From contig NZ_JACAWV010000002.1 of NCBI RefSeq assembly GCF_013390595.1, positions 1 to 64,000 on the forward strand: a stretch of 64,000 nucleotides of DNA, given 5' to 3'. The translations under genes were made by a program, and so were the position numbers. The stretch is from Rhizobium sp. RM. Its GTDB lineage: Bacteria; Pseudomonadota; Alphaproteobacteria; Rhizobiales; Rhizobiaceae. Within the stretch, counting starts at the first letter, position 1, and each line of letters begins with the position of its first letter. Below the pieces are notes generated by a model that ran no database searches, had not been told where the DNA came from, and saw only the letters and a list, made by a program, of their open reading frames with translations. Below are positions 7,491-16,011 of this stretch, piece after piece.

Positions 7491-8405
7491 ATGAAGCTCG
7501 TTGCAATATTCAACCGCGATGGCGGTACCTTCCGCACCACCGACATGCAGGCTTTTTGTGAGTATAGCCGCGACGTTTTCACCAGAGCAGGCCATGAGAT
7601 TGATTGCCGCCCGGTTGATGGCAAGGACATTCTGGCCGAACTCGAGCGTGCTGCAGACGAGCCGGGGATCGATGGCATCATCGCAGGAGGCGGCGATGGA
7701 ACAATCTCGGCCGCTGCCGGTATCGCCTGGAAGCACGGCATCGCGCTTGGTGTCGTGCCGGCCGGAACGATGAACCTTTTTGCGCGCTCGCTGAAATTAC
7801 CGCTCGATATTCGTCAGGCTCTCGATGCGCTCGCATCGGGTGACATCGCCGAAGTGGATATCGCCAGTGCTAATGGCCGCCTGTTCGTGCACCAGTTTTC
7901 GGCTGGCCTGCATTCACGCATGGTTCGCTACCGCAACAACCTTGCCTTTGCCTCGCGTCTCGGCAAGATCAAGGCGAGCGTGCGTGCCGCGATCAGCGTC
8001 ATCCTGAACCCGCCGGTCTTCGATGTGGAGTTTACGGTAAATGGCGAAAAGCAGCGCAGCAAGGTTTCGGCCATCTCGGTGTCCAACAACGAGTTCGGTC
8101 GAAACTCGCTGTTGGTGGCAGATGACATTTCCGGCGGCCATCTTGGCTTTTACCTTACCGATCCGTTGCGCCCCCTCGGAGTTACCAGGCTTGCTTTGGA
8201 CATCATGCGCGGCAAGCTGAAGGAGAACGCTTCAGTAACCGCCATGACGGCAACATCGGTAGAGTTGCATTTCCCTAGGACACGGCACGACGTTCGCTGC
8301 GTGATCGACGGCGAACTCTTGCCGATGGAACGCGACGTCGCACTGAAGCTTCATGCTGGTGAGCTGAAGGTGCTGGTCGGACGCGAATTCTTCACGCGTC
8401 CCTGA
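7491..8405 (+). CDS. Diacylglycerol/lipid kinase family protein
   Basis: A 304-residue protein of the DAGK catalytic domain family (DgkB/YegS/BmrU type). The nucleotide-binding signature GGGDGT is at residues 66-71, preceded by GIDGIIA; the sequence GVVPAGTMNLFARSLKLP at about 87-104 matches the second conserved block (PxGTxNxxAR). Family members phosphorylate diacylglycerol, sphingosine or related lipids on the cytosolic membrane face. No membrane segment is predicted, as in soluble YegS. Transcription is divergent from the MFS gene. The lipid substrate is not known. Confidence 0.85.
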   Translation: MKLVAIFNRDGGTFRTTDMQAFCEYSRDVFTRAGHEIDCRPVDGKDILAELERAADEPGIDGIIAGGGDGTISAAAGIAWKHGIALGVVPAGTMNLFARSLKLPLDIRQALDALASGDIAEVDIASANGRLFVHQFSAGLHSRMVRYRNNLAFASRLGKIKASVRAAISVILNPPVFDVEFTVNGEKQRSKVSAISVSNNEFGRNSLLVADDISGGHLGFYLTDPLRPLGVTRLALDIMRGKLKENASVTAMTATSVELHFPRTRHDVRCVIDGELLPMERDVALKLHAGELKVLVGREFFTRP

Positions 8406-8443
8406 CCGCTCATGTGTGATCTGTCTTCCGAGGCGTTCGGGCT

Positions 8444-9802
8444 CTAGATCCGTGGCAGGTAGGTCCGGTAATCGAAATCGGAGACGGTGCGCAGGAAGGC
8501 AATCGCCTCCTTGCGCTTCGTGTCTGCATAAAGCTTGCGGTAACGGGCTCCGAAAATGCGCGCCATGATCGGGGAGGCGGCAAAGTCCTCGACAGCCGTC
8601 AGAAAATCATGCGTGAGACTGCGTTTCGCGGGACTTGCCTGCCCAGGCTCAGTTTCCGGGCCAGGGTCCAGCCGGTTCTCGAGGCCAAGAAGCATGCCGC
8701 CGAGTATGGCTGCCAGCAGCAGATGCGGATTGGCATCGGCGCCGGCGACGCGGTGTTCAATTCGGGCGGCCGGGCCATTCGCATCGGGAATGCGCACTGC
8801 CGTGCCCCGGTGACCATAACCCCAGTCGATGTCTACGGGCGCAAACGAACCCGGCTGAAAGCGACGGTAGGAATTGGCAAAAGGCGCGAATATCGCCTGG
8901 GCATCCCGCATGGTATTCAACAGCCCGGCACATACGGATTTCAATTGCACGGCCTCGCCGCCCGCCGCATCGAGAACGTTTTTCCCCTGGCTGTCGATGA
9001 CGCTGACATGCACATGCAGGCCCGACCCGGCCTGATCTGAATAGGGCTTGGCCATGCAGGTGGATTTCAGGCCGTGACGCCTGGCTGCATGATCTGCGAG
9101 GCGCTTGAGATAGATACAATCGTCGGCAGCCGCCAGTGCGTCGGCACAGTGCAGCAGATTGACTTCAAATTGGCCGGGACCGAATTCAGCAGTTGTCGCA
9201 TCGGCGGGAAGCCCCTGTATCTTCGCCCAGTCGTTCAGAGTCTGCAGAAAGCCGTCCATCGCATCGGTCGCACCCATGTCGTATAGCTGCGCACCAGTTG
9301 CCTCGCCACGATAGGCAAGGCTTGCGGGTGGTCGGGGTTTGCCCGTTTCACGCCAGTCTCTCTCCATCAGATAAAACTCGAGTTCGGTCGCCACGACCGG
9401 TGTCAGCCCGAGTTCGGCGTAGCGTGTCAGTACATTGGCAAGAATGGCACGAGGGTCCATGAAGCTCGGGCTGCCATCCATTTCGTGCATCGTGGCCAGA
9501 ACTTGCTGCGAGCCGTCCGGCGCCCATGGCATGGGGGTTAGGCTGCGTTGGTCCGCGACGCAAAGACCGTCCGGATCGCCGATCGTCAGGGACAGCCCGG
9601 TGAGATCATCATTGTCATCGCCCCAGATGTCGAGAGACTGTGTCGATGAAGGTAGCCTGACCGCACCATCCCAGATTTTCTGCTCCTTGCCGGGTGGGAT
9701 GCGTTTGCCGCGAAGATCACCATTCATACCCACCAGAAGAATTTCCGTGCGTGGTTGCTGATCGCTCGGGGTGCGGATGTCCGACAGGGATTTCGAGGTC
9801 AT
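8444..9802 (-). CDS. Glutamine synthetase family protein, probable gamma-glutamylpolyamine synthetase
   Basis: A 452-residue enzyme from the ATG at 9802 (MTSKSLSDI, with GGAAAG upstream); an ATG at 9880 behind AAAGGA would add 26 residues. The catalytic domain holds VATELEFYLMERD (metal-binding glutamates), TTAEFGPGQFEVNL, GSGLHVHVSV and ARIEHRVAGADANPHLLLA, all matching the PuuA-like branch rather than GlnA. Known PuuA ligates glutamate to putrescine as the first step of putrescine breakdown. The gene is divergent from a polyamine-type aminotransferase, which supports a role in polyamine or amine catabolism, but the exact amine is inferred. Confidence 0.8.
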   Translation of the reverse strand: MTSKSLSDIRTPSDQQPRTEILLVGMNGDLRGKRIPPGKEQKIWDGAVRLPSSTQSLDIWGDDNDDLTGLSLTIGDPDGLCVADQRSLTPMPWAPDGSQQVLATMHEMDGSPSFMDPRAILANVLTRYAELGLTPVVATELEFYLMERDWRETGKPRPPASLAYRGEATGAQLYDMGATDAMDGFLQTLNDWAKIQGLPADATTAEFGPGQFEVNLLHCADALAAADDCIYLKRLADHAARRHGLKSTCMAKPYSDQAGSGLHVHVSVIDSQGKNVLDAAGGEAVQLKSVCAGLLNTMRDAQAIFAPFANSYRRFQPGSFAPVDIDWGYGHRGTAVRIPDANGPAARIEHRVAGADANPHLLLAAILGGMLLGLENRLDPGPETEPGQASPAKRSLTHDFLTAVEDFAASPIMARIFGARYRKLYADTKRKEAIAFLRTVSDFDYRTYLPRI

Positions 9803-9938
9803 GACTGGCTTTCCGGTTGTTTTCGGCTGCAACGATAAGTCGAAACGGCGAGCCTTGCCAAATCGAATCTGCCCGGCCATGTTCCTTTGCGGCGCGTCTT
9901 TCTCATCGGTTGGCGCCTAATCGGGAGTGTGATCTGTC

Positions 9939-11309
9939 ATGAATGAAATCACCAAAGGGATTTCCAATCTCGCGGCCATCGATGCCGCGCACCACCTTCA
10001 TCCCTTTTCCGACATGGGCAAGCTCAATGCGGCCGGAACCCGCATCATCGAACGGGCCGAAGGCGTTTTCATCTATGACAGCACCGGAAAGAAATATCTC
10101 GATGCCTTCGCCGGGCTTTGGTGTGTGAACATCGGTTACGGTCGCAAGGAAATCGCCGATGCCGTATCGCGGCAGATGAACGAGTTGCCCTATTACAACG
10201 CGTTCTTTGGTACGACCACGCCGCCCGCGACATTGCTGGCGCAGAAGATTGCGTCCCGCGCCGGACCCAGGATGAACCATGTGTTCTTTACCAATTCCGG
10301 TTCCGAAGCGACGGACACCTGGTTCCGGATGGCGCGTGTCTACTGGAAAGCGCTTGGCCATCCCTCTAAGACGAAAATCATTGCCCGCAGAAACGGTTAT
10401 CATGGCTCTACGGTCGCAGGCGCCTCGCTTGGCGGCATGAAATGGATGCATGAGCAGGGCAATCTGCCGATCGAAGGCATCGCGCATATCGGCCAGCCCT
10501 ATTGGTATGCGGAGGGTGGCGATCTTTCTCCCGCCGAGTTCGGTCTCAAGGTCGCGCGTGAACTTGATGCCAAAATCGATGAGCTGGGCGAAGAAAATGT
10601 TGCCGCTTTCGTAGCCGAACCGATCCAGGGGGCAGGCGGTGTGATCGTGCCGCCGGAAACCTACTGGCCGGAGATTGCCCGCATCTGCAAGGCCCGTAAC
10701 ATCCTGCTCGTCTCCGATGAGGTGATCTGCGGTTTCGGACGGCTGGGCTCATGGTTCGGCTACCAGCATTTTGGTGTCGAACCGGATTTGGCGCCAGTCG
10801 CAAAGGGATTGTCATCAGGTTATCTGCCGATAGGTGGCGTTCTGGTATCCGATCGTGTCGCGGAGGTCATGCTGAATGACGTCGGTGATTTCAATCACGG
10901 CTTTACCTACTCGGGACATCCGGTCTGCGCGGCTGCCGCCCTGGAAAACCTCAGAATCATCGAGGACGAAGGTCTGGTGGAACGCGTGCGCGACGATATC
11001 GGGCCCTATTTTGCGGAAGGTTGGAAAAGCCTTACCGATCATGAGGTTGTGGGTGAGGCGGTCAATGTCGGCCTGATGGGCGGCCTGCAGCTTGCCGTGG
11101 ACAAGACGACGCGCAGGCGATACGCGAAACCTGATGACGTCGGCACCGAGGTTCGCAATCATTGCCTGGCAAACGGCCTTGTTATGCGCGCCACCGGCGA
11201 CCGTATGCTGGCCTCTCCAGCATTGACGATCAGCCGGTCCGAAGTCGATCAGATGATGGAAACTCTGCGCAAGGGGCTGGACCACTTGCGCGACACTGTG
11301 AAGGAATAG
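9939..11309 (+). CDS. Class III aminotransferase, polyamine:pyruvate type
   Basis: A 456-residue PLP enzyme. Visible residues include the phosphate-binding NSGSEATDT (119-127), YHGST (154-158), the cofactor-nitrogen aspartate in SDEVICGFGR (D260) and the Schiff-base lysine in APVAKGLSSGYLP (K289). The N-terminal LHPFSDM and the region AGLWCVNIGYG resemble SpuC-like putrescine/cadaverine:pyruvate aminotransferases and other omega-transaminases. It is divergent from the glutamine synthetase-like gene by 136 bases and four bases upstream of an OsmC gene, so probably co-transcribed with the latter. Substrate choice within omega-transaminases cannot be fixed by sequence alone. Confidence 0.85.
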   Translation: MNEITKGISNLAAIDAAHHLHPFSDMGKLNAAGTRIIERAEGVFIYDSTGKKYLDAFAGLWCVNIGYGRKEIADAVSRQMNELPYYNAFFGTTTPPATLLAQKIASRAGPRMNHVFFTNSGSEATDTWFRMARVYWKALGHPSKTKIIARRNGYHGSTVAGASLGGMKWMHEQGNLPIEGIAHIGQPYWYAEGGDLSPAEFGLKVARELDAKIDELGEENVAAFVAEPIQGAGGVIVPPETYWPEIARICKARNILLVSDEVICGFGRLGSWFGYQHFGVEPDLAPVAKGLSSGYLPIGGVLVSDRVAEVMLNDVGDFNHGFTYSGHPVCAAAALENLRIIEDEGLVERVRDDIGPYFAEGWKSLTDHEVVGEAVNVGLMGGLQLAVDKTTRRRYAKPDDVGTEVRNHCLANGLVMRATGDRMLASPALTISRSEVDQMMETLRKGLDHLRDTVKE

Positions 11310-11313
11310 GTCG

Positions 11314-11784
11314 ATGGCCGGACAGGAACACCATTACAGCGTCAAGGTGACGTGGACGGGCAATCGTGGCACGGGAACGACCGGCTATCGCGACTATGAC
11401 AGGGATCATACACTCTCCGCCGAGGGCAAGCCGGATATTGTCGGTTCTTCCGATCCCGCGTTCCGCGGCGATTCCGCCCGCTGGAATCCCGAAGAACTGC
11501 TGGTTGGCTCGCTCTCTGCCTGCCATAAGCTCTGGTATCTGCACTTCTGCGCCGTATCGGGCGTTGTTGTCAGCGATTATGTCGACAGTGCCGAGGGTAC
11601 CATGGTCATGGAAAAAGATGGCGCCGGACGTTTCAGTGAGGTCGTGCTGAAGCCGGTGGTGACGATCACAAAAGGCGACCCTGTCGTTGCACAGGAACTG
11701 CATGAGGACGCGCATGACAAATGCTTCATCGCGCGATCGGTCAATTTCCCCGTTCGCATAGAAGCAACAGTGAAAACGGCCTGA
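11314..11784 (+). CDS. OsmC-family peroxiredoxin
   Basis: A 156-residue OsmC/Ohr-fold protein. The two family cysteines are C70 (SLSACHKLW) and C137 (HDKCFIARS), with E61 in NPEELLVGS. In characterised members, these cysteines reduce organic hydroperoxides. The gene starts four bases after the aminotransferase stop and likely shares its transcript, which could link peroxide protection to amine oxidation (inference). A hairpin follows. Confidence 0.85.
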   Translation: MAGQEHHYSVKVTWTGNRGTGTTGYRDYDRDHTLSAEGKPDIVGSSDPAFRGDSARWNPEELLVGSLSACHKLWYLHFCAVSGVVVSDYVDSAEGTMVMEKDGAGRFSEVVLKPVVTITKGDPVVAQELHEDAHDKCFIARSVNFPVRIEATVKTA

Positions 11785-11806
11785 GGCCGATCAGTCAGGT
11801 CAATTG

Positions 11807-11838
11807 ATGACGCCCGCGCGGCTTCGTGCGGGCGTCAT
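11807..11838. terminator. Bidirectional hairpin between osmC-like gene and amn
   Basis: Perfect 11-bp stem ATGACGCCCGC/GCGGGCGTCAT between convergent stop codons. T runs on either side are weak. Confidence 0.6.
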
Positions 11839-11845
11839 GATGAGT

Positions 11846-13351
11846 TTATTGGAAAGCCGTCTCGTAGAAGCTTCTGAGCTTACGGGAATGCAGGGTTTCC
11901 TTCTGCATGGCTGCAAGCTTCTGCACGGCGCGAATACCGATCTGCAAATGCTGGGCAACCTGTGTCCGATAAAACTCGGTCGCCATGCCCGGCAGTTTCA
12001 GTTCGCCATGCAAGGGCTTGTCTGAAACGCAGAGCAGGGTGCCGTAGGGCACGCGGAAACGGAAGCCGTTTGCGGCGATGGTTGCCGATTCCATGTCGAG
12101 TGCAATGGCGCGCGACTGAGACAGGCGCTTGACCGGGCCAGCCTGGTCGCGAAGCTCCCAGTTGCGGTTGTCGATGGTCGCCACGGTGCCGGTGCGCATG
12201 ATGCGCTTTAGCTCGAAACCTTCGTAACCGGTCACTTCCGCAACCGCACCTTCCAGAGCAAGCTGTACTTCTGCAAGTGCCGGGATCGGCACCCACACCG
12301 GCAGGTCATCGTCCAGGACGTGATCTTCACGCACATAGGCATGGGCAAGAACATAATCGCCAAGACGCTGGCTGTTGCGAAGGCCGGCGCAATGGCCAAC
12401 CATCAGCCAGGCATGCGGACGCAAGACAGCAATGTGGTCGGTAATCGTCTTGGCGTTGGATGGGCCGACGCCGATATTGACCAGGGTGATCCCTGCATGG
12501 CCCTTCTTTTTCAGGTGGTAGGCGGGCATCTGCGGCAGACGCCCCAGCGTCATGTCGGTTTCAGGCTTGTCGGACCCCGCATGGGTGACGATATTGCCCG
12601 GCTCGACGAACTCCGTGTAGCCTTCGCCTCCATCCCGCATCAACTTGCGGGCCCAGGCAGCGAATTCGTCGATGTAGAACTGATAGTTCGTAAAAAGCAC
12701 GAAATTCTGGAAATGACTGGCGCTTGTCGCCGTGTAGTGACTAAGGCGCGCCAGAGAGTAATCGATGCGCTGCGCGGTGAATGGCGCAAGCGGTGCGGGT
12801 TCACCCGGTACCTGATCATATTCGCCGTTGGCAATCAGGTCATCGGTATTGTTGAGGTCCGGCGTGTCGAAAAGATCGCGCAGCGGCACATCCGACAACG
12901 AAGACGCCGCAGAAGCCTCGACATGGGCACCCTCGCCAAATGCGAAGTGCAGCGGAATGGGAGTGGCCGATTCCGAGATCGTCACTGGAACGCCGTGGTT
13001 CTTGATCAGAAGGCCAAGCTGCTCTTTCAGATAGTGCCGGAAAAGCTGCGGGCGGGTAATGGTCGTAGTGTAGACGCCGGGGGCGGTGACATGACCATAG
13101 GACAGGCGTGAATCCACATGGCCGAAACTTGACGTTTCGATGGACGCCTGGGGATAGCATGCGCGATAGCGACCCTCGATGGGGGCTCCCTGCGCCAGAT
13201 CCGTGAAGGACTTGATGAGAAAATTCGTGTTGCGCTCATAAAGCGCTGTCAACGCCTCGACAGCCTCCTTCGGGTCCGTGAACGTCTGTGGCGCATACGG
13301 CTCTGGTGTGATGAAGGAGAGGGGCGGAATCGTGTGCTTTGCTATCGTCAT
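11846..13351 (-). CDS. amn: AMP nucleosidase
   Basis: A 501-residue enzyme that hydrolyses AMP to adenine and ribose 5-phosphate, adjusting adenylate pools. The N-terminal AMP_N domain covers about residues 15-190 and the C-terminal phosphorylase-like (PNP/UDP) domain about 280-470, with GHCAGLRNSQRLGDYVLA and the purine-site sequence AIALDMESATIAANGFRFRVPYG, where the glutamate of DMES contacts ribose in this superfamily. Length matches the E. coli enzyme (about 484). It is monocistronic. Confidence 0.93.
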   Translation of the reverse strand: MTIAKHTIPPLSFITPEPYAPQTFTDPKEAVEALTALYERNTNFLIKSFTDLAQGAPIEGRYRACYPQASIETSSFGHVDSRLSYGHVTAPGVYTTTITRPQLFRHYLKEQLGLLIKNHGVPVTISESATPIPLHFAFGEGAHVEASAASSLSDVPLRDLFDTPDLNNTDDLIANGEYDQVPGEPAPLAPFTAQRIDYSLARLSHYTATSASHFQNFVLFTNYQFYIDEFAAWARKLMRDGGEGYTEFVEPGNIVTHAGSDKPETDMTLGRLPQMPAYHLKKKGHAGITLVNIGVGPSNAKTITDHIAVLRPHAWLMVGHCAGLRNSQRLGDYVLAHAYVREDHVLDDDLPVWVPIPALAEVQLALEGAVAEVTGYEGFELKRIMRTGTVATIDNRNWELRDQAGPVKRLSQSRAIALDMESATIAANGFRFRVPYGTLLCVSDKPLHGELKLPGMATEFYRTQVAQHLQIGIRAVQKLAAMQKETLHSRKLRSFYETAFQ

Positions 13352-13453
13352 GGCTCATTATAGGGAGCCAATTTTCACAGGCAAGCGACAGAAATACGAA
13401 GAAACTGAAAAGAAACGGAAAACCTGACGGGGCCTGTCGGCCAGACGAAATAT

Positions 13454-13627
13454 TTAGCCGAGAGCACCGCGCTGCAGGCTCATCAGCAGCACGAAGCCTG
13501 CCCCCTTGGAGGCGGGGCGCGGGTCAGACTTGTACACTGCAAGACCGGCCACCGGTCCAAGGAAGATCGAAGCGACGAGCGCGAGCCTGATGGCGGAAAA
13601 GAGCGTGCTGGAAAAGCTGTTGGTCAT
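13454..13627 (-). CDS. Small membrane or secreted protein (57 residues)
   Basis: ATG at 13627 with AAGGCGAAG just upstream, TAA at 13454-13456. The sequence begins MTNSFSSTLFSAIRLALVAS and has one hydrophobic segment (about residues 12-31, IRLALVASIFLGPVAGLAV) followed by a short polar tail with SDPRPASKG. The hydrophobic stretch could be a signal peptide or a membrane anchor. It begins 11 bases after the stop of a similar-sized gene, so the two form an operon. I do not recognise a family. Being short, it would be missed by standard length cut-offs. Confidence 0.55.
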   Translation of the reverse strand: MTNSFSSTLFSAIRLALVASIFLGPVAGLAVYKSDPRPASKGAGFVLLMSLQRGALG

Positions 13628-13638
13628 TGTCTTCGCCT

Positions 13639-13815
13639 TTACAATACGACGGGGCAGCTTGAAGCAGGAACGGGGCTCTGCTGGCAGGCAAGTGCTGCAC
13701 CGGCATTCACCCGTTGGAAACTGCGGTTCGGATTGACGACGAGCGAGGCAAAGGACATGGCAAAAATTGCCATGAGCAGCACGATGATTGTAAGGCGGCG
13801 TATCAGCTTGGCCAT
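13639..13815 (-). CDS. Small membrane or secreted protein (58 residues)
   Basis: Start chosen at the ATG at 13815 (MAKLIRRLTI), seven bases after AAGGGG; an ATG two codons upstream (13821) is too close to that site. Residues 2-8 are basic, residues 9-26 hydrophobic (TIIVLLMAIFAMSFASLV), a classic signal peptide or single-span anchor. The tail NPNRSFQRVNAGAALAC has two cysteines, in ALACQQ and ASSCPV. It is the upstream member of a two-gene unit with 13454-13627. Function is unknown. Confidence 0.6.
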   Translation of the reverse strand: MAKLIRRLTIIVLLMAIFAMSFASLVVNPNRSFQRVNAGAALACQQSPVPASSCPVVL

Positions 13816-13935
13816 GTCCATTCCCCTTATTGGAGTTGATAGACAGAGTTTTGCCATAGTTGGACTGAACCGATGCTGAGAACTCGGTTCATATGGCATT
13901 CAGGGAGGTTAATAGGGCCTTTCCCCATTCTGGGC

Positions 13936-13966
13936 CGTTAAAAGATGCAGGGATCGTCTCCCCTGC
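13936..13966 (-). terminator. Intrinsic terminator of the P-loop kinase gene
   Basis: On the minus strand GCAGGG/CCCTGC forms a hairpin followed by ATCTTTTAA, eight bases after the gene's stop codon. Confidence 0.65.
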
Positions 13967-13973
13967 GACCCCA

Positions 13974-14570
13974 TTATGTCAGTGAGGTCTCTGTACGAGC
14001 GGTTACTTCGCTGATGAAATCAGAAATCGCCTCGGGGTCTGTGGCATCGACGACCCGCAAGCCATGTTCCCGCGCGGCGGCAAACATTTCGGTATTTTCC
14101 CTGAGGGATCGCTCGATGAAAGCGTCGATCAATTGCCGTCGATCGGCGTTACCATCATCATAAGCGGATTCGCGGCGCATTCTCTCCAACAGCAACTCGT
14201 TCTCGGCATGGAGAAAAACTCCGGCAACGCTGCGATCGATCAGTGGCGATATATATTCAGGTCGCAAGGCTGCACCCTCGAAAACCGTGAGTTCGCCCGT
14301 GCCAGCCCGCTTGTCGAGCAGGATTTGGATGAGCGGCCAGATATTCTGATGATGGACCCGAAGGAACCAGTGGATCGTTTCGGGTGAAAGGCTCTTATAA
14401 TATTCCTCGACAGGCCCGGGGACGGCTGGCCACGGTCGGCCCGGATGGCGGGCAAGGCTATCGGTGGAAATGGTCTCGCAGCGCAGCTTTGCGCTCAACT
14501 GCTTCGCTAATGTTGTTTTGCCGACATGCGAGGTACCCGAAATCAGAATTGTCGAAAGGGTCACGCGCAT
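13974..14570 (-). CDS. P-loop small-molecule kinase-like protein
   Basis: A 198-residue ATP-binding protein. The Walker A motif SGTSHVGKTT is at residues 11-20; it is followed by ISTDSLARHPGRPW, an acidic/serine motif seen in nucleoside and sugar kinase folds, and by VFEGAALRPEY and a lid-like region LLLERMRRESAYDD. The pattern resembles AAA_33 or 2-phosphoglycerate-kinase-like proteins, but no specific substrate can be assigned. It is monocistronic with a terminator at 13936-13966. Confidence 0.7.
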   Translation of the reverse strand: MRVTLSTILISGTSHVGKTTLAKQLSAKLRCETISTDSLARHPGRPWPAVPGPVEEYYKSLSPETIHWFLRVHHQNIWPLIQILLDKRAGTGELTVFEGAALRPEYISPLIDRSVAGVFLHAENELLLERMRRESAYDDGNADRRQLIDAFIERSLRENTEMFAAAREHGLRVVDATDPEAISDFISEVTARTETSLT

Positions 14571-14596
14571 GTTTCTGCCTCAGTCTTGGTCGGCGC

Positions 14597-14653
14597 GGCG
14601 CAACGATACATAACGGGATAAAAGGGGTCTACCCTCTCGCCATGCGTTGCGCC
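14597..14653. repeat. Inverted repeat with perfect 9-bp arms
   Basis: GGCGCAACG (14597-14605) and CGTTGCGCC (14645-14653) flank a 39-base spacer. The repeat occupies the gap between the DUF2147 stop and the kinase start, both on the minus strand, so it may be a terminator-like or processing structure for the former. Confidence 0.4.
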
Positions 14654-14665
14654 CACCGTCTGTTT

Positions 14666-15004
14666 TTAGAGGCGTGTCCAGGTCTGTGACTTGCACAGCA
14701 CTTTCAGCACACAGCCCTTCATGCTGAGCGAATTGCCTGAAACGGTGCCAGAGCCACTATAGGTCTTGTCATTGGCCGGATCGGTAATGTCGCCGGAATA
14801 GCTATTGCCGGTGCCGCTCATCTTGCCGATCTGTTTTCCAGCGTGCTTGCCGGTCTTCAGCGTCACGCAGAACGCCGAACCGCAAGGAGCAATGGCGGCG
14901 GTTTCGCCGCTGGCGGTTTTCCAGTTGCCTTCAATGGCCTCGCCGGCAAGGGCAGAACCGCCCAGCATGACAAGCGCTGCGGCCAAAATCGTCATTCTCT
15001 TCAT
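14666..15004 (-). CDS. DUF2147-domain periplasmic protein
   Basis: A 112-residue protein from the ATG at 15004, preceded by GGGAGGT. Residues 1-20 form a signal peptide (MTILAAALVMLGGSALA). The mature part starts EAIEGNWKTASGETAAIAPC, the typical opening of DUF2147 proteins (IEGxWxT), with cysteines at four positions that may form disulfides, and ends CKSQTWTRL. It is a small beta-rich periplasmic protein with no established biochemical role. An EcfG promoter is not visible upstream. Confidence 0.8.
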   Translation of the reverse strand: MKRMTILAAALVMLGGSALAGEAIEGNWKTASGETAAIAPCGSAFCVTLKTGKHAGKQIGKMSGTGNSYSGDITDPANDKTYSGSGTVSGNSLSMKGCVLKVLCKSQTWTRL

Positions 15005-15511
15005 ATGGACCTCCCAATCCAGTGTGCTGAAGTCGGTCATACCTTGCGCTTCAGCACGCGCATCTCCTCATGCGAGTGCAGAGATTTATAATTAACGTGA
15101 ACGTAAAAGGAAATATCTTTGCCGCGGATTTTCATGTTTTTCCGCCGACGAGAGACGGGAAGAGCGTTGGCTTCAAAAACGATGTTTGGCGCATGGTTTA
15201 AAAAGGGTTGAATTCCATTCGTAAAGCTTTCGTAAAAATGCGCAGAAAGTCCTTAATTTCCGGGCATCGGCATATTTAACAAAAACCCAACTTTACCAAT
15301 CGTTTGGACTTTGTTTGCGGCCCATTAATCATGCCTTTTAAGCGCCCGTTGAAGGCCCGCTGTCATATTGGGGTCATCGAAAGCGCAGGGAAAACCTGCC
15401 AGCTGGAAGGACGAAAAAAGCCGCAGAAGACGGTGGGTCCGGAAGGAAAAACGCCCGCTCAGAGGCGAAGAAGACAGAACCAACGCAGGTTACGAAACAG
15501 GGATAAGAACA
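15005..15511. other. Intergenic region, 507 bases
   Basis: Relatively AT-rich gap between the divergent DUF2147 and Sel1-repeat genes. Apart from the DUF2147 ribosome-binding site I see only a short open frame at 15304-15525 with highly basic, low-complexity sequence and no ribosome-binding site, which I do not accept as a gene. The Sel1 gene could have a long 5' leader here. Confidence 0.5.
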
Positions 15512-15778
15512 ATGGCACGCTTTGAAATTCGCGACATCGAAATGGCGCTTGCCTCCGGCGAAAGCCGCGTCGAAACTCTTTGCAATCTCGGTCTGGTCTA
15601 TGCGACCGGCCGGGGCGGCAAGGTGGATCTGGTTGCGGCTCACAAGTGGCTCAACATTGCCGCCATTCGCGGTTCGGAACGGGCGGCTTCATTGCGCGCC
15701 GATCTGGCCCGCAACATGAGCAAGGCGGAGCTGGCCGAAGCACTGCGTGCCGCACGCGAATGGATGACCGTTCACTGA
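15512..15778 (+). CDS. Single Sel1-like repeat protein
   Basis: An 88-residue protein. Residues 21-57 (ETLCNLGLVYATGRGGKVDLVAAHKW...) fit one Sel1/tetratricopeptide-like repeat (LG.xYxxGxGxxxDxxxAxxWxxxAA), with the second helix pair incomplete (LNIAAIRGSERAASLRADLA). Sel1 repeats mediate protein contacts. A single repeat is short for the family and may need a partner. It is isolated between a long leader and a convergent aminotransferase. Confidence 0.75.
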   Translation: MARFEIRDIEMALASGESRVETLCNLGLVYATGRGGKVDLVAAHKWLNIAAIRGSERAASLRADLARNMSKAELAEALRAAREWMTVH

Positions 15779-16011
15779 CAATACCGCACTAAAGCCGGCT
15801 GGTTATCTCAGGCCGACCCGCAACAGAACAGCGATTGCCTTCATTTTCCGGCCACGGTTCCTCCAGTCCCGTTACCCGGTATTACACATCGAGCCGCGAC
15901 CAGCAGAAACAAGGCTGGCGCGGTTCTTTTATATTTGGGTTGAAGCTGGCGGAAAAAACGATTCCGCCCCAGCGCGTTACGCCGGCCCGTTGAATCGTTT
16001 TCCGATCATTC

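Noticed and set aside
15304-15525. 73-residue basic open frame upstream of the Sel1 gene
   Set aside because: No ribosome-binding site, low-complexity basic composition, and it overlaps the accepted start at 15512.
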